Of a DNA stretch of 64,000 nucleotides, positions 44,464-55,706 are shown piece after piece. Numbering within the stretch: position 1 is the stretch's first letter; each line of letters starts with the position of its first letter. Source of the stretch: Conchocele bisecta (Eukaryota; Mollusca; Bivalvia; Lucinida; Thyasiridae); contig CM055279.1 in the NCBI GenBank assembly GCA_029237695.1, positions 22,013,919 to 22,077,918 of the forward strand, read 5' to 3'. A model generated the notes under the pieces. It worked only from the letters and a program-made list of their open reading frames with translations, did not search any database and was not told where the DNA came from. Both the position numbers and the translations under genes were made by a program.

Positions 44464-44888
44464 CCAGCTTACTGACAAGTCTTGCTGATTGATGCCGAGT
44501 AACATCAGCCCCACATATGACTCACAACTATGACTCATGACTGTCAGCATGCGAGCTTCGCTGTCTTCTGACAAGTCTTGTTGCCAATCACGATGCACCA
44601 ACTGATAACATTAGTGCCATATCATATTTCAAATCATTCCAGAGTGCCGGCAGACCTTAAAGGCACGTTCCTGAACAGTAATGAATAATTAGTGTCGCCA
44701 TAAATGGAAATGAGTTGAATTTATTGCACGTGCAGTCTCATTAACGGTACAAATTTAGCCGCCTGCTGACAATCAGGTCCCTTATAGTAGGGGCCCCGTT
44801 GGGTAAACAAGTCTAAAACCAGACCCTGGAATAATATACGGCTGATTTTGTTTTGCATACCGTTAGCATAATCATTACTGAGTTGCCA
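44464..44888. other. No gene; short inverted and direct repeats
   Basis: CTTACTGACAAGTCTTGCTG and TTCTGACAAGTCTTGTTG occur as a direct repeat (44467, 44566). Nothing coding. Confidence 0.4.
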
Positions 44889-45296
44889 TGGGCGGATTCA
44901 GGGGGGGTGGGGGGGGTGGGGTGGACCCGGCGCACGCCCCCCCCCCCCTAAAATTCACCGAGTAAAGATTTGTTACAAGTTACAAGGCACGTTTCATGCC
45001 AAGTGCCATGTATTCCATGCATTTTTCGGTCGTTGTCTTATCGTTTCAAAATTTAAAAAAAAACGTTTTCAGTCAAAAATCTTGTCTAAACATACTGTGA
45101 CAGTGTCAATATTTTTGCTAAAAAATGTGCCAGAACGCAGGAAATGCGATGTAGATTTCAAATAATTTCCGGGGGGAAATGCACCCGGACCCCCCTAGCG
45201 CTATCATGAGCTCCGCTCGTTCAATAATATAGTCAAGTATTGCAAAATAGTTACGCCCCCCCCCCCCTAACCCGAAATCCTGGATCCGCGCCTGGT
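44889..45296. mobile_element. G/C-homopolymer-rich foldback MITE (family Z, copy 1)
   Basis: Inverted ends GGGCGGATTCAGGGGGGG and CCTGGATCCGCGCC, with poly-C tracts next to both (44938-44949, 45256-45268) and an internal GCACCCGGACCCCCCTAGCG. A related piece is at 63564. Confidence 0.7.
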
Positions 45297-45387
45297 TGCG
45301 AAATCGTAATTAAAATAAAAAAGTCGATTGCATTTCGTGATGCTGGAGGGGTTTCTATGGTGACCTATAAGCGTCATAAAATATAAG

Positions 45388-45526
45388 TTTCGACAATGTC
45401 CTGCCGCGGCTAAACGTTTGCCGTGGCGCGAGGGAACTGTTTGAACCCCAAGGCCGTAGGCCGCGGGTTCAACCAGTTCCCGAGTGCCACGGCAAACGTT
45501 TACCCACGGCGGGATATGGTCGAAAG
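45388..45526. repeat. ~139 bp palindrome
   Basis: Outer arms TTCGACAATGTCCTGCCG and CGGCGGGATATGGTCGAA; inner arms AAACGTTTGCCGTGGC and GCCACGGCAAACGTTT around GGCCGTAGGCC. No open frame. Confidence 0.85.
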
Positions 45527-46222
45527 TTATTGTTACATTTCCGTTGTAAATATCGTGTAATTTGAGCGTATATGCTGCAGAAGTACTTTCGGTACTTTAA
45601 TCATCTGCTCCATTCAAACAGCAGTCATGCATATTCTGGGGCTGCAGTAATCAATTTCAAACGTTTAGTGCGACCGTTGTGAACTGGTCTGGTGACGTAA
45701 TGGTGCGTTCTAGTAACGTCATGAGACACGTGCATTACGTAGGTGTTGGCTTGGCCCCAGAATGAGCATTGTCCACAGCCATGGTCAAAGAGCACGCGCT
45801 GTACGTTTGAACACGGCTGTGAGCGGTGTCGAACAACGGCAGTCATGTAACACCATAATGCATTTGAAAGCTAAATAATGTTCAAGTGCCAATGAATGAT
45901 GTTCGAAATGACTTTTAATGATCCAATCATAATTCAAACGTACGTAAATCCAATTCTGGTTATGCAGCATCTACAGCAGCATCTCATTGACTTCTGGATA
46001 GCGTGTATGGTGGCATATAATGGTCATACCGGTGAAAATATATGCTATTTATTAAAATAGATAGACTTTAGTCTATACTTGTATTGTATCATCTAATATA
46101 CGTGTATGATTCAGAGCCGTAACATTGCATATCACGAATATAAATAGTTTTGTTTCTACTAAAAACGTATTAGCATATACTTGATGACGTAAATTCAGAT
46201 ATGGCTAGCCACATGCGTCATA
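45527..46222. other. No gene seen
   Basis: Two minus-strand frames of 61-73 codons (45625-45970) have no motif. Confidence 0.4.
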
Positions 46223-46470
46223 CAGTAGCACCTTTCTGCTGGTTACCTATTTGTAAAATTATTTATCATATACATATCGTATGCGTATAATATTGGTATA
46301 TGTGAAAATCGTATGATCGTATAATATTGGCACGTGCGTACCGTATCATAGTATTATACCGTTCGTTTACATTATACAAACACACTATACGAATATTATA
46401 CAGATATACGATATTCGTACGTATATACGATATCTGTACGGATATGATATGAGCATAGAGTTCCAGTATA
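46223..46470. mobile_element. TA-type foldback element (family J, copy 2)
   Basis: Starts CAGTAGCACCTTTCTGCTGG after TA; CCGTATCATAGTATTATAC, CTATACGAATATTATACA and ACGATATCTGTACGGATATG match 17229-17460. The right part is missing or diverged. The 126-codon minus frame is a repeat artefact. Confidence 0.75.
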
Positions 46471-46792
46471 GACCTCTTACACGTACATGTACGCACTATT
46501 GTGCACAAACATGAAAGCAATCTGAAAATGCCAGAGAATATTCCAGTCAGTATGCTGTGAATGTATTTATGCGGGTAGTTTCCGTTATTCCTCGGTTGAT
46601 GGGATGGAAGGTAATATGGCGGCTCGGGAACCGGAAATGGAAACAATCACTGATTCGGTGTACTTAGCTGTGATTGGAGAAATGGGGATTATGGGTTTTT
46701 GCGACCAGTGTAGTTCCAGATCAGCTTGTGCATCCGTCACAAGCTAACAAGCTATACGAGTCTGCTATTTGCTCAGGAAGTCCAATGATCAC

Positions 46793-47305
46793 AAATCCTA
46801 TTTTGTCACACGAAATGCATTATTTCATATAGAACTAACGATTTCATGATTAAAAGTATGCAGAATTATTATACTGAACTTATTACATTATCACAGCCAA
46901 AATGGCTGTGATAATGTAATAATTCCAGCACAAAAATATTTACACAATTCCCTAACATTTGATTGGCCCGTAGCAAGTCTCTGTCCAAAATTTATATCCC
47001 AGTAAACTCCCACGCCGAACTACTTTCCGTAACCGTCAGGCGCAGTTAAAATAATTCTTAAGAAAACGGAAAATAAACCCATTTTCTTGATGAATTTATT
47101 TCAAATGCTGGAATTATAAGGAATTAATGGCCTTTTTGTTGAATTTATCGGGGATATAAACTTGGAAAAGTCGCGGGAATACTGGACGAGGCCTTCCGGC
47201 CTTCGTCCAGTATTCCCGCGACTTTTCCAAGTTTATACCCCGATAAATTCCACAAAAAGGCCATTCATTCCTGTAATAAATTCAGTATAATAAGAAAATA
47301 AGGCA
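46793..47305. mobile_element. MITE family C, copy 4, rearranged with a nested palindrome
   Basis: The left part (AAATGCATTATTTCATATAG to the hairpin TTATCACAGCCAAAATGGCT) is a family C half; the block TAATAAATTCAGTATAATAA at 47274 is a piece of the other half. Between them lies unrelated sequence with the 47119-47271 palindrome. Confidence 0.6.
47119..47271. repeat. ~153 bp near-perfect palindrome
   Basis: AGGAATTAATGGCCTTTTTG pairs with CAAAAAGGCCATTCATTCCT, and CGCGGGAATACTGGACGAGG with its mirror around GCCTTCCGGCC. No open frame. Confidence 0.88.
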
Positions 47306-47339
47306 GTCTCCAGTCAAAGCCAGGGGCAAGGATACTTAC

Positions 47340-48390
47340 ATTCCGGCTCCAGCAGGGTGTACGTTGTCCAGTTGGCGTTGGTCACGCTGACAACCATGAG
47401 AATAATAGTGATAAAGCACACGAGTATTGACACGTATCTTGAGCGTTTAAACAATCGGTTCTCCCAGAATCGTGACAGTATACTTATTTCGTACACCGTC
47501 AGCCGTTGCATATCGTGCGTCGGTTGCAAAAATTGCACATTTTTTGATTTCTCGATGACACTGTAGGTTTTTAATCGTTGCTGGCGATGGCGCTGAATAT
47601 AATTAATATCATCCTCGGAGATGTATTTGTTTTCCAAATCCGGGTGTACGAATTTTAATCCCTCTTGTCGCGCTTTTTTCACCGGCGTCGATGGCCGATC
47701 TGGCACTTCCGTATCCGGTTTGTCCAGTAATTCCATTCTGCGTCGGAAAGACGCTCGACGTTCGTTGCTCCATTTTGTCCATTTTGATTCTGTGTTTCGA
47801 CCGAGGAATTTCTTCGACCCGCGATTTGAGCCGGATCGCGATCGAAACGATCCAAATGAAGTTCGGCTAATAATAGATCCACTGCGCGAATGTGAGTTCC
47901 ATTCCCTGTTGATTTGCTCCACCTGTAGCCCCATGCTGGACTGCGGCGGCACGGGTAGCGTCTCACTCTGACTAAACAACAGGTCAAAATCTGGACCTTC
48001 ATTGTACGTACATGCTTCTGACGTGGTCGGATGATTCGGCCAATCAGAGGCCGGCGCGCCAAGATTCTCGGCCTGCGCGAGAGTTGTGGGTAGATCGGGT
48101 AATTGGTCCTTACGGTCGTTAGCAATTCCCTTGACACCGGTAAACGAGACTTGCATTGGGACGGTACTAATAAAGCGGCTAGTTACACATTCTTTATTAT
48201 TGATGTCAGTTATACCATGGTCCTTAAACGTCTCCAGGGGGATATGTTCTACGTTTTCTCGCAGGTCAATGCCGAGGTCTTTGTAACTGTTCCAACTTTT
48301 CAGGCTCGATATGCTCTCATGGGAGCTAAAACTCGACGTTATTGTTTCGCCAAGACCGCTGGTCTCTGTCGAACTCTGGTTCTGTAACCT
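47340..48390 (-). CDS. Internal exon of an unrecognised membrane protein gene
   Basis: The open frame extends upstream of the first ATG (48156) to ~48418 without a stop and still looks protein-like (GLGETITSSFSSHESISS, KDLGIDLRENVEH). It is bounded by an acceptor (TTCATTCCAG, AG at 48391-48392) and a consensus donor (GTAAGTAT read from 47339 down), giving ~350 codons ending in phase 1 after LLEPE. Features are Ser/Arg-rich stretches, a basic RRASFRRRMELLDKP region, and one hydrophobic segment YVSILVCFITIILMVVSV (about 20 residues before the donor) followed by NANWTTY. That end would suit the first membrane segment and loop of a four-pass (claudin/PMP22-type) protein, which is inference only. 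I found no other exon in the window. An alternative acceptor 8 bp downstream (TTACAG) is possible. Confidence 0.75.
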
Positions 48391-48407
48391 CTGGAATGAA
48401 CCAGGTG

Positions 48408-48639
48408 GATAATTGAGTTATTGCATGGTCAAGCATTATGTAATGAAAATAACAAGGGGCCCGTCGATAATTGAGTTATTCCATGGTCAAGCATTATGTA
48501 ATGAAAATAACAAGGGGCCCGTCGATAATTGAGTTATTGCATGGTCAAGCATTATGTAATGAAAATAACAAGGGGCCCGTCGATAATTGAGTTATTGCAT
48601 GGTCAAGCATTATATAATGAAAATAACAAGGGGCCCGTT
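48408..48639. repeat. 58-bp x4 tandem repeat that contains a MITE tip
   Basis: Copies start at 48408, 48466, 48524 and 48582. Each is 50 bp of unique sequence (GATAATTGAGTTATTGCATG...) plus GGCCCGTC; in the last copy those final bases are the start of the family A element at 48632. It lies in the intron, ~16 bp from the acceptor of the exon above. Confidence 0.93.
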
Positions 48640-48862
48640 TCACTAAACTTCGTACGACTAAAATGTTCGTAAGTGCAAATTTAGGATCGTCTGTACATTT
48701 CGATCGATGGATTTACATTTATTGAGCATAGGCTGCTTATGCAGCCTATGCTCAATAAATGTAAATCCAATAATTGTTTACAAGAAAACATTGTTAATGT
48801 GAAATTTACAGACTATCATAGGTTTGCACATTTTAGTCGTAAGAAGTTTAGTGAAACGGCCC
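48632..48862. mobile_element. MITE family A, copy 6
   Basis: Ends GGCCCGTTTCAC and GTGAAACGGCCC, central hairpin around GCTTATGC, flanks CAAGG and AGGAC (only AGG shared). The left flank with its tip is amplified (48408-48639). Confidence 0.92.
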
Positions 48863-49031
48863 AGGACACCACCTGCTTATAAAAATAGCGTGTAGTGTGT
48901 ACACATGATGGACACCAGCTGCTTGATTTTTCGATATCCAGTTTTGCTCATTCTCAGCCAATACAACGTTTTTTAGTTGCGCAACATGGCTGGTACCGAG
49001 AACAAATGTCTCGGATAGTATCCGCCAGTTT

Positions 49032-49314
49032 GCCGATTTCACCAAAATTGCTAAGCGTACTTATCTAGATAAATATACTTTGAGGGAATAATCATTTATT
49101 TTTTCCGAAATTAATTATTTCATATAGAACTAACGACTGCATATATTTGATGATTAAAAGTATGCAGAATTATTATACTGAATTTACAGGCTGTGATATT
49201 GTAAAAAGTTCAGTATAATAAAATTAATAAATTTATCCTTAAATTAAAAATGTCTCCCTCAAAGTGTACTTAGGAAGACAAGTATTCTTTGCAATTTTGT
49301 TGAAATACGCTATT
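49032..49314. mobile_element. MITE family C, copy 5
   Basis: Left end GCCGATTTCACCAAAATTGC, right end CAATTTTGTTGAAATACGC. Internal TACTTTGAGGGAATAATC and CTCCCTCAAAGTGTACTTAG; the central hairpin has collapsed to CAGGCTGTGATATTGTA. Confidence 0.83.
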
Positions 49315-49710
49315 GGATAAGTGCCCAAGCTGGCCGGCTGCGACACCGTTCACCGAGACTTCCGCACGGGCGCCATACCTTATGTGGATATGGACTAGTT
49401 TTGGCAACTTGCACGTAACAGAGATGTGGCGCATTTTTCGGACAAATAATCTCATTAATCTGAACAAGCGACGATGTACTCTTAAAGGTGCATGACCACT
49501 CAGTAGAGACAAACTGTTCTTTATATCAGAGACAACATCCGAGATATTTTCTGGCAAAATAACAATTCATTCACAATTACCCCGCGTATTGATTGGCAGT
49601 ATTATACATTTTATAATCAGACGTAAATTTCCACACTGGTATCAGGGACGATAACCGTGTTTCCTTTAAACGTTAACGGACATCACTATTTATTATCTGT
49701 ATTTATTTTT

Positions 49711-49810
49711 ATGCCACCGGGTTTCGAAGAAACGGGTGGCATATATTGTTTGGACCGTCCGTCTGTCCGTCCGTTCGTCCGTCCGTCCGTCCGTCTGTCC
49801 GTCCGTCCGT
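49711..49810 (+). repeat. Hairpin plus (GTCC)n head segment
   Basis: TGCCACCGGGTTTCGAAGAA closes onto ACGGGTGGCA, then ATATTGTTTGGACC and a (GTCC)n tract. The same design is seen at 4511 and 28421, with a different hairpin sequence. Confidence 0.75.
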
Positions 49811-50155
49811 CATACTTTTCGGTTAACCAATTTGTCACAGTTTCTCAAATATGCTGCAGGTGGCATCCGCGTTCGACAGACGCATTTCTTGTTTGATGTT
49901 CAATGATCATACTTTATAATCAGTCGAAAATAGTAGTTTGCAGGTGACGCATTTAATTAGTATAACTAATTAAAAAATGCCATGCCTCAGTTACATATAA
50001 AATAGCCTGGTACTACCGCGAGTCACTATCAGTAAAATAACTATAACTAAATGATTGTATGCAAAATGTATAATAAAGCCAATCAATACGTGGGGTAATG
50101 GCGAATTAATGTTTATTTTACCAGACTATGTCTCATAATGATGTCTCTGATATAA

Positions 50156-50636
50156 ATATAGGGAATAGTTGGTTAGTGCCGTGAATGGGAAAAATATCCG
50201 GCAAGGCTCAATAATTTCTTTATTTCTCATCAGAAGTATATGTTGTGACCACTCATTTGAACCGTCTCGCCGAGACGGTTCAAATGAGTGGTCACAACAT
50301 ATACTTTGGTTCAGAAATAAGGAAAATAGATAGAGAATAGTAGGTTAGTGCCGTGAATGGGAAAAAATATCTGGCAAGGTTCAGGAAACGGGATGGGCGA
50401 GGCTCTGCCGAGCACATCCCGTTTCCGTGCCGCGTCAGATATTTTTTTCCATTCACGGCACTAACCTACTATTCTATTTATCCCGTCAACACATACAAAT
50501 GGCTTTAAAATGCAAAGAAATAATCCCAGCAACCGCACATATCCATACGCTGTGAGTAGGTCGTATTGACAGGATATCAAAAATGTTTCACGGCACCGTG
50601 TTTCACGGCACATACGCACTGTGTTGGCGGGATAAA
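50156..50636. mobile_element. Family F composite element, copy 3 (inverted)
   Basis: Order here is partial b, hairpin c (50235-50305), full b, then module a ending GTGTTGGCGGGATAAA. The hairpin arms are identical by eye to the other copies. Confidence 0.87.
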
Positions 50637-50672
50637 ATAGTTTATGCCTACTGAGTGGGCATGTACCTTTAA

Positions 50673-51005
50673 CTTATTAATTTTACGTTATTGACAGTTG
50701 GTAGATGTATGGCACATTCTCAACAAACAATTAGTTAAGCAAACGTAGAAACACAGTGCAGCAAGTGTTATTATACCAATCTGACATGGATTTTTATTTT
50801 TATCTAAACAAAATAAGACCCAATATGTAACTGCAAATACGAAACAAGAGAGCTCTTGAGGTTTTATTAAATATTCAGAAACATTAGATGCGTACTGTTA
50901 TATAACAATTTTCCGCATAATACTTCCCAGCAACACATTATACCACACAGCAATACGGTGACCTACATGTTAAATGTCAATCCGTAATAACAACTCATAA
51001 TTATA
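50673..51005. other. No gene seen
   Basis: AT-rich, no supported frame or repeat. Confidence 0.4.
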
Positions 51006-51356
51006 CAATGAAACCTCTCTAAACCGAACACCCCGTAAATCGCATTATTGGTAAGTGTCTGGCTTCCTTTGTCATTTATGTCCGATGATAATGTCTGTTC
51101 GTGATCGCAAAGCATGCCAGCATGTATTGGAGTGGCCATATGCCTTGAGTAACAGTGGAACCTCACTAAACCGGACACCCCGTAATTCGTGTTATTAGCA
51201 AGTGTCTCACGGGCTTTCTTTGTCATTTATCTTCGATGATAATGTATGTTCGTGATCGAAAAGCATGCCAACATGTATTAGAGTGGTCATATGCCTTGAG
51301 TAACAGTGGAACCTCTCTAATCCGGACACCCATCCGATTTAGAGAGGTTCCACTGT
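51006..51356. mobile_element. Stacked family P ends (pogo/mariner-type)
   Basis: Left-type ends at 51006 (AATGAAACCTCTCTAAACCG), 51152 (CAGTGGAACCTCACTAAACC) and 51306 (CAGTGGAACCTCTCTAATCC) are followed by one right-type end at 51334-51356. The first two are joined by related ~150 bp interiors (GCAAGTGTCT..TTTGTCATTTAT), i.e. a tandem duplication of a left half. Confidence 0.78.
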
Positions 51357-52121
51357 ATGCTTATGTTTGCTTGTACGAGGCATATGCCCACTCCAAAGCA
51401 CGTCGTCATGCTTTGAGATCACGAACAGACATTTACATAACATCATAAAGTGACTTTTACAAATTAAGTTATGGTACCTAGCTGCGCATTGACCAACTAC
51501 ACGATGCCTGATAAAACAGTGCCTTATCACACATGTACAATGCACCACGGTCAATCTGTATTTGAAAACTATTTTCTCTCAATGTCCTTGGTTGTTGAGT
51601 TATGTAACGTTACTGAATAACTTTATTGTGATGAAGCAACGCAAAGAAGCGTATTTGTTCGCATTAAGAAAAGCTACTAGTTTACATGTTACATGTACTT
51701 GTATTTCTATTACGAATGCGAATGTATTGTATGAATTTATCGTCAACGGCCATCTCCTATATCAGTCTCCGCGAAAGTCGTCGGTCTGTCGGACATGTCC
51801 GTTAAAATTGCTGCCGGTCCATCGGTAAACCGGAAGTCGCCGGACCGAATGTCCGACTAAAAAAATAAGAATTCTTTTTTTTTATAAGCTTCAATGAAAT
51901 CACCTTCCTTTGGTATGCGCTTCTGGTGCTAGCTAGCTTGTCTTACATATCACTGATATACTTAAAAATCTAAAATTCTCTTAAATAGCACACACAATCA
52001 ATTTTATTTTTTATTAAAACATTTCGGTCTGGTCAATTTTTGTCCGGTCTAGTAACAATTTCAAGTTTACCAGACTGAATGTCCTGTACAATTTTGGCAG
52101 TTTCGCGGGGATTGCTATATA
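51357..52121. other. No gene supported
   Basis: An 88-codon plus frame (51562-51828) has no motif. CCGGTCCATCGGTAAACCGG near 51811 is a short imperfect palindrome. Confidence 0.4.
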
Positions 52122-52194
52122 CAGTGAAACCTCTGTAAACCGGACACCCTGGGAGGTTGGTTCCCAGGGTGTCCGGTTTAGACAGGTATGACTG
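52122..52194. mobile_element. Minimal pogo/mariner-type palindrome (family P)
   Basis: 73 bp consisting almost only of the two ends: CAGTGAAACCTCTGTAAACC, GGACACCCTGGGA, a short turn, then the mirror to GGTATGACTG. TA on both sides. Confidence 0.88.
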
Positions 52195-52495
52195 TAAATC
52201 AGTTACATATATATGACCATTCTGAAACACGTGTGTGCCCTATGCCATCATGAACAGGCATTGTCACCTGAGACAAATGACCAAGGAACCCATCAAAATA
52301 TGATCATATATGTTTTCTTGGTGTCCGGTTTAGAGAGGTTTTGCCGTAGCATTGAATGCATCATTGTTCATGTGTATTTATCGTCTCCCGTAATTCTATA
52401 TATACACGTAATGGCAATAATTGCAATGTACATGTATTTGATAAACATATTTGACATGCGGTTGTTGCTATGTCTACAATGTGTGAGACGTTAGC

Positions 52496-52735
52496 GTTGT
52501 CAGGCAACGAGTCCGCTTCTCACCAATGCGGCCCGCGTTCAATCCTCGTCCGGGATAGTATGTGCGATGGTATGGTGATCGCGAAGAGACCGGAAAAGTG
52601 GTTTCCCTCTGGGTACTCCAATTTCCTCCCATATTAAGGACCACCCTTACGCCCCAACTGTCCCAACGAAAGCAGTTGCATAAGTGCTCTCGAGCTTGTT
52701 TTGTAATCGTCGTCAAATAAATAAAGTTTAAACTT
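52496..52735 (+). mobile_element. tRNA-derived SINE with a V-SINE-like core
   Basis: A tRNA-like head with CGAGTCCGCTTCTCACCAAT and B-box-like GCGTTCAATCCTCG is followed by GTGGTTTCCCTCTGGGTACT and CCAATTTCCTCCCATATTAA, which resembles the V-SINE core, and an AAATAAATAAAG tail. Not a functional tRNA. Confidence 0.65.
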
Positions 52736-52796
52736 TTAATTTGTGAGACGTAAACAAACTATTTAAGGAATAAAAACATGGCCTGTTTTGTTTAGT

Positions 52797-52877
52797 GGCG
52801 TTACAATACATTTGGTCTGTTTAAAGTTTGTGTGGAGTCTGAAGGACTCCTCGCAAACTTTAAACAGATCAAATGTA
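52797..52877. repeat. ~80 bp hairpin
   Basis: ACATTTGGTCTGTTTAAAGT and TTGTGTGGAGTC pair with GACTCCTCGCAA and ACTTTAAACAGATCAAATGT-type mirror. Foldback core; outer ends not identified. Confidence 0.82.
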
Positions 52878-52977
52878 GTGTCCATGCCAGTAAACGCAAC
52901 AGTCCACATGATTATATTACTTATATTTACACTGCATTTTCTGATCGTTTCAAAAACTGTAAATAACCAAATATGGT

Positions 52978-54172
52978 AGTGAAATTAACAATAATCTTGT
53001 TTTACGTCATTTTCTGGCAATTCCTGGAACAGAGACGTTGCGAACTTTAACCGATCAACAACATCGCGACGTCGTGTGTCTAATGTATTGCATTGGGGTC
53101 TAAACGCAATACGTCGAATGGGCGTTAGAAGGTGTAAATATTGATCTTACGAAATGTGTCTCTATTCAGTACTTACATGTATGTGCCCCTATTTCCCTAC
53201 TGTCTGTTTCACGAAACTTGCCCAAATGTTACGGCCAGATAAACAATGCAAAAACAATATTTTTTTCGACAATATTTTATAAAAATTTAAGGATGATATT
53301 ACGAAAATTGTATTTGTCTAGGGGAATTTAACATGGGGAAAAAGAGGTGGACGAGCTGTGGGAGGAGTTAAAAAACGAAAATAAAATGGAAATTGACTCC
53401 GAAAAATGGGTAGATGGCTTGGAAATTATTTAACAAAGAAAACGAAATTTATATTTGAAAATCGGTCCAGTATTTCTGAAACTCGAAAAATGTCCCCATG
53501 TTAAATCCCCATATGTGAAGATGTCGCTATTAAATCAATATTGTACCAAATTTAAGGAAATAAAAAGAAGGCTCATTTTTAAATTTTGCTTTAATTTAAT
53601 ATTATCTAAAAATAAAATAGTGTTTGCATTGTCGGTGATCTGGATCTACACTAGTCGCAACACCTATAAGACCCATTTCTCAAGTCACAGCCACATATTT
53701 TTTTCCCGCCCATGTATCGGGTCAGTTCCGCTAATTGATACATTCCGGGTTCTGCATTAGGAAGCCTATCAATCGGCCACCGGGGATTGTGAATTAACGA
53801 GTATTATCATTGGCAACGAGAGTGATTTCTACTGGCATGTCCACGTGGTACATTTCTATTAAAGGGACATATCACGATTTATTTTTAAAAAAATTATTAA
53901 AAGATAAAAACGTGTTTTCATCATGGCACTGTGTAAATTGATTGAATTGAAGATATATGACGATACTTGGACGGCAGGGTTGTTTAAATGTTCACCGATA
54001 TATAAATATACCCACATGTCACCCTGGCAGACTCCGGCGGCCTGATAATGATCTCGATTGGTACATAAATATCATATTTTCTATCTTGTTGAGAACGCAA
54101 ATCCTGATATGCCGCTTTAAATGTCTCGATCCGCTAACTGAATGTACCGACAACAAAACGCACCGTAACATT
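52978..54172. other. AT-rich, no gene supported
   Basis: A 101-codon plus frame (53455-53760) is low in complexity with no motif. CACATGTCACCCTGGCAGAC with TCCGGCGGCCTGATAATGAT at 54013 recurs at 57246, just before the first 36-bp array. Confidence 0.45.
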
Positions 54173-54236
54173 ATTGGATTTACATTTATTGAGCATCGGC
54201 TGCATATGCAGCCTATGCTCAATAAATGTAAATCCA
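54173..54236. mobile_element. MITE family A, solo core hairpin (copy 7)
   Basis: Only the central palindrome remains: ATTGGATTTACATTTATTGA, GCATCGGCTGCATATGCAGC and the mirror ending ATGTAAATCCA. Confidence 0.85.
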
Positions 54237-54253
54237 CTGTACAGGTACGATCT

Positions 54254-54794
54254 TACGCAGCACCGCAGGGGACGTAGAATTCTTTTTTTTATTAATTCGT
54301 TCCCACGAAATAACAATTCGTTCCCTCAATTTAACAATTCGTTCCAACAAATTAACAATTCGTTCCCTCAATTTAACAATTCGTTCCCACAAACAAACAA
54401 CTAGTTCCCTCAATTTAATAATTGGTTCCCACGGAAAAACAATTCGTTCCCACGGGAATGAATTGTTAATTCGTAGGGACGAATTGGTATATCGTGGGAA
54501 CGAATTGTTAATTCGAGGGAACAAATTGTTAATTCGAGGGAACGAATTGTTAATTCGAGGGAACAAATTGTTAATTCGAGGGAACGAATTGTTAATTCGC
54601 GGGAACGAATTGTTAATTCGAGGGAACGAATTGTCATTTCGTGGGAATTAATTGTTAATTCCATTGAACGAATTGTTGTATTGTGGTAACGAATTGTTAA
54701 TTCGAGGGAACGAATTGTTAAATTGAGGGAAGGAATTGCTATATATTGGGGAATTAATTAATAAAAAAAATACATGTCCCCTGCGGGTCTCCAT
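54254..54794. mobile_element. Family D element, copy 4 (longest)
   Basis: Ends TACGCAGCACCGCAGGGGA and TCCCCTGCGGGTCTCCATA. Forward TTCGTTCCC units run to ~54455, then ~15 units in GGGAACGAATTGTTAATTCG orientation. Frames on both strands spell Ile-Arg-Gly-Asn-Glu-Leu or Ser-Leu-Glu-Leu-Thr type repeats. Confidence 0.9.
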
Positions 54795-55396
54795 AGCAGG
54801 GACAATATAATATTAACAATTTCATTAATTATGTTTAGGGAAATAAAAATTGCAAAATGCAGGTTAATTTATGTGGCAGTCGTGTTGTTTCACTATCCAC
54901 AATACTACTTCATGTTGTCAGAAAATGGCCAAGCTCCAAGAAAAAACATTACTCCAAAGTTATCAAGATGGTGACACCGAATTTTCGACCAGTTGTCTCA
55001 TCACAATCTGCACATTTTGCAACTAATTTTCATTTTTTTTTCTAACAGGAAAAACACCCCATTGTCATGAAATTCACTGTGACATGTGGATAGGTCGGAC
55101 AATTTACATATCAAAATCCATTCGAGGTATTTATTATGGTTGGAATGGCTACGGCCCCTTGCTCCACTGTACTGGCCATGAACCGGACGGGCGTATATTG
55201 TCGTCACCTTCGGCACTCTTGTTGCTTCATGTATTTCTGATGATAGACTGAATATTCAGGTACACGTACTGAGTTATTACGACATGTACTAATGACGTGT
55301 AATCCTATACCAATAATGAGCTCTACGTCACCGTGGTGTGTCCTGACAAAACATGTCTTATTACTCATGGTCAGCAAAGTGCGTAATCACTGCATA
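54795..55396. other. No gene seen
   Basis: Short frames only; no palindromes of note. Confidence 0.4.
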
Positions 55397-55549
55397 AACG
55401 ACCTGTGAACAGAGACCACATGTGATCAAAAACCACCTGTGAACAGAGACCACATGTGATCAAAGACCTCATGTGAACAGAGACCACCTGTGACCAAAGA
55501 CCACTTGTGACCAAAGGCCACCTGTGAACAGTGAACAGAGACCACATAT
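55397..55549 (+). repeat. ~18 bp minisatellite
   Basis: Units of ACCACCTGTGAACAGAG or ACCACATGTGATCAAAG alternate about eight times. Confidence 0.88.
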
Positions 55550-55599
55550 TTTTGTTCCCGTGGCTGATATATACACACGCGGCTGTACATCTGTGAATC

Positions 55600-55706
55600 T
55601 ACAGCTTGGTGGCACAGGTGAAATACTCGGACCTAGGACCCAATACTTGGCTCATGAGCCAAGTATTGGGTCCTATGTCCGAGTCTTTCACCTGTGCTTG
55701 GTGGCG
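55600..55706. repeat. ~107 bp palindrome
   Basis: CTTGGTGGCACAGGTGAAAT and CCCAATACTTGGCTCATG are mirrored by GAGCCAAGTATTGGG and TTTCACCTGTGCTTGGTGG. Foldback core. Confidence 0.88.

Larger units (their letters stand above)
49486..50668. mobile_element. TTAA-type element (family M, copy 2) hosting family F
   Basis: TTAA at 49482-49485 and 50669-50672; ends AGGTGCATGACCACTCAGTA and CTACTGAGTGGGCATGTACC. A family F element (50156-50636) is nested at the right, and a hairpin-headed (GTCC)n piece at 49711-49810. This is the only copy with both ends visible. Confidence 0.78.
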
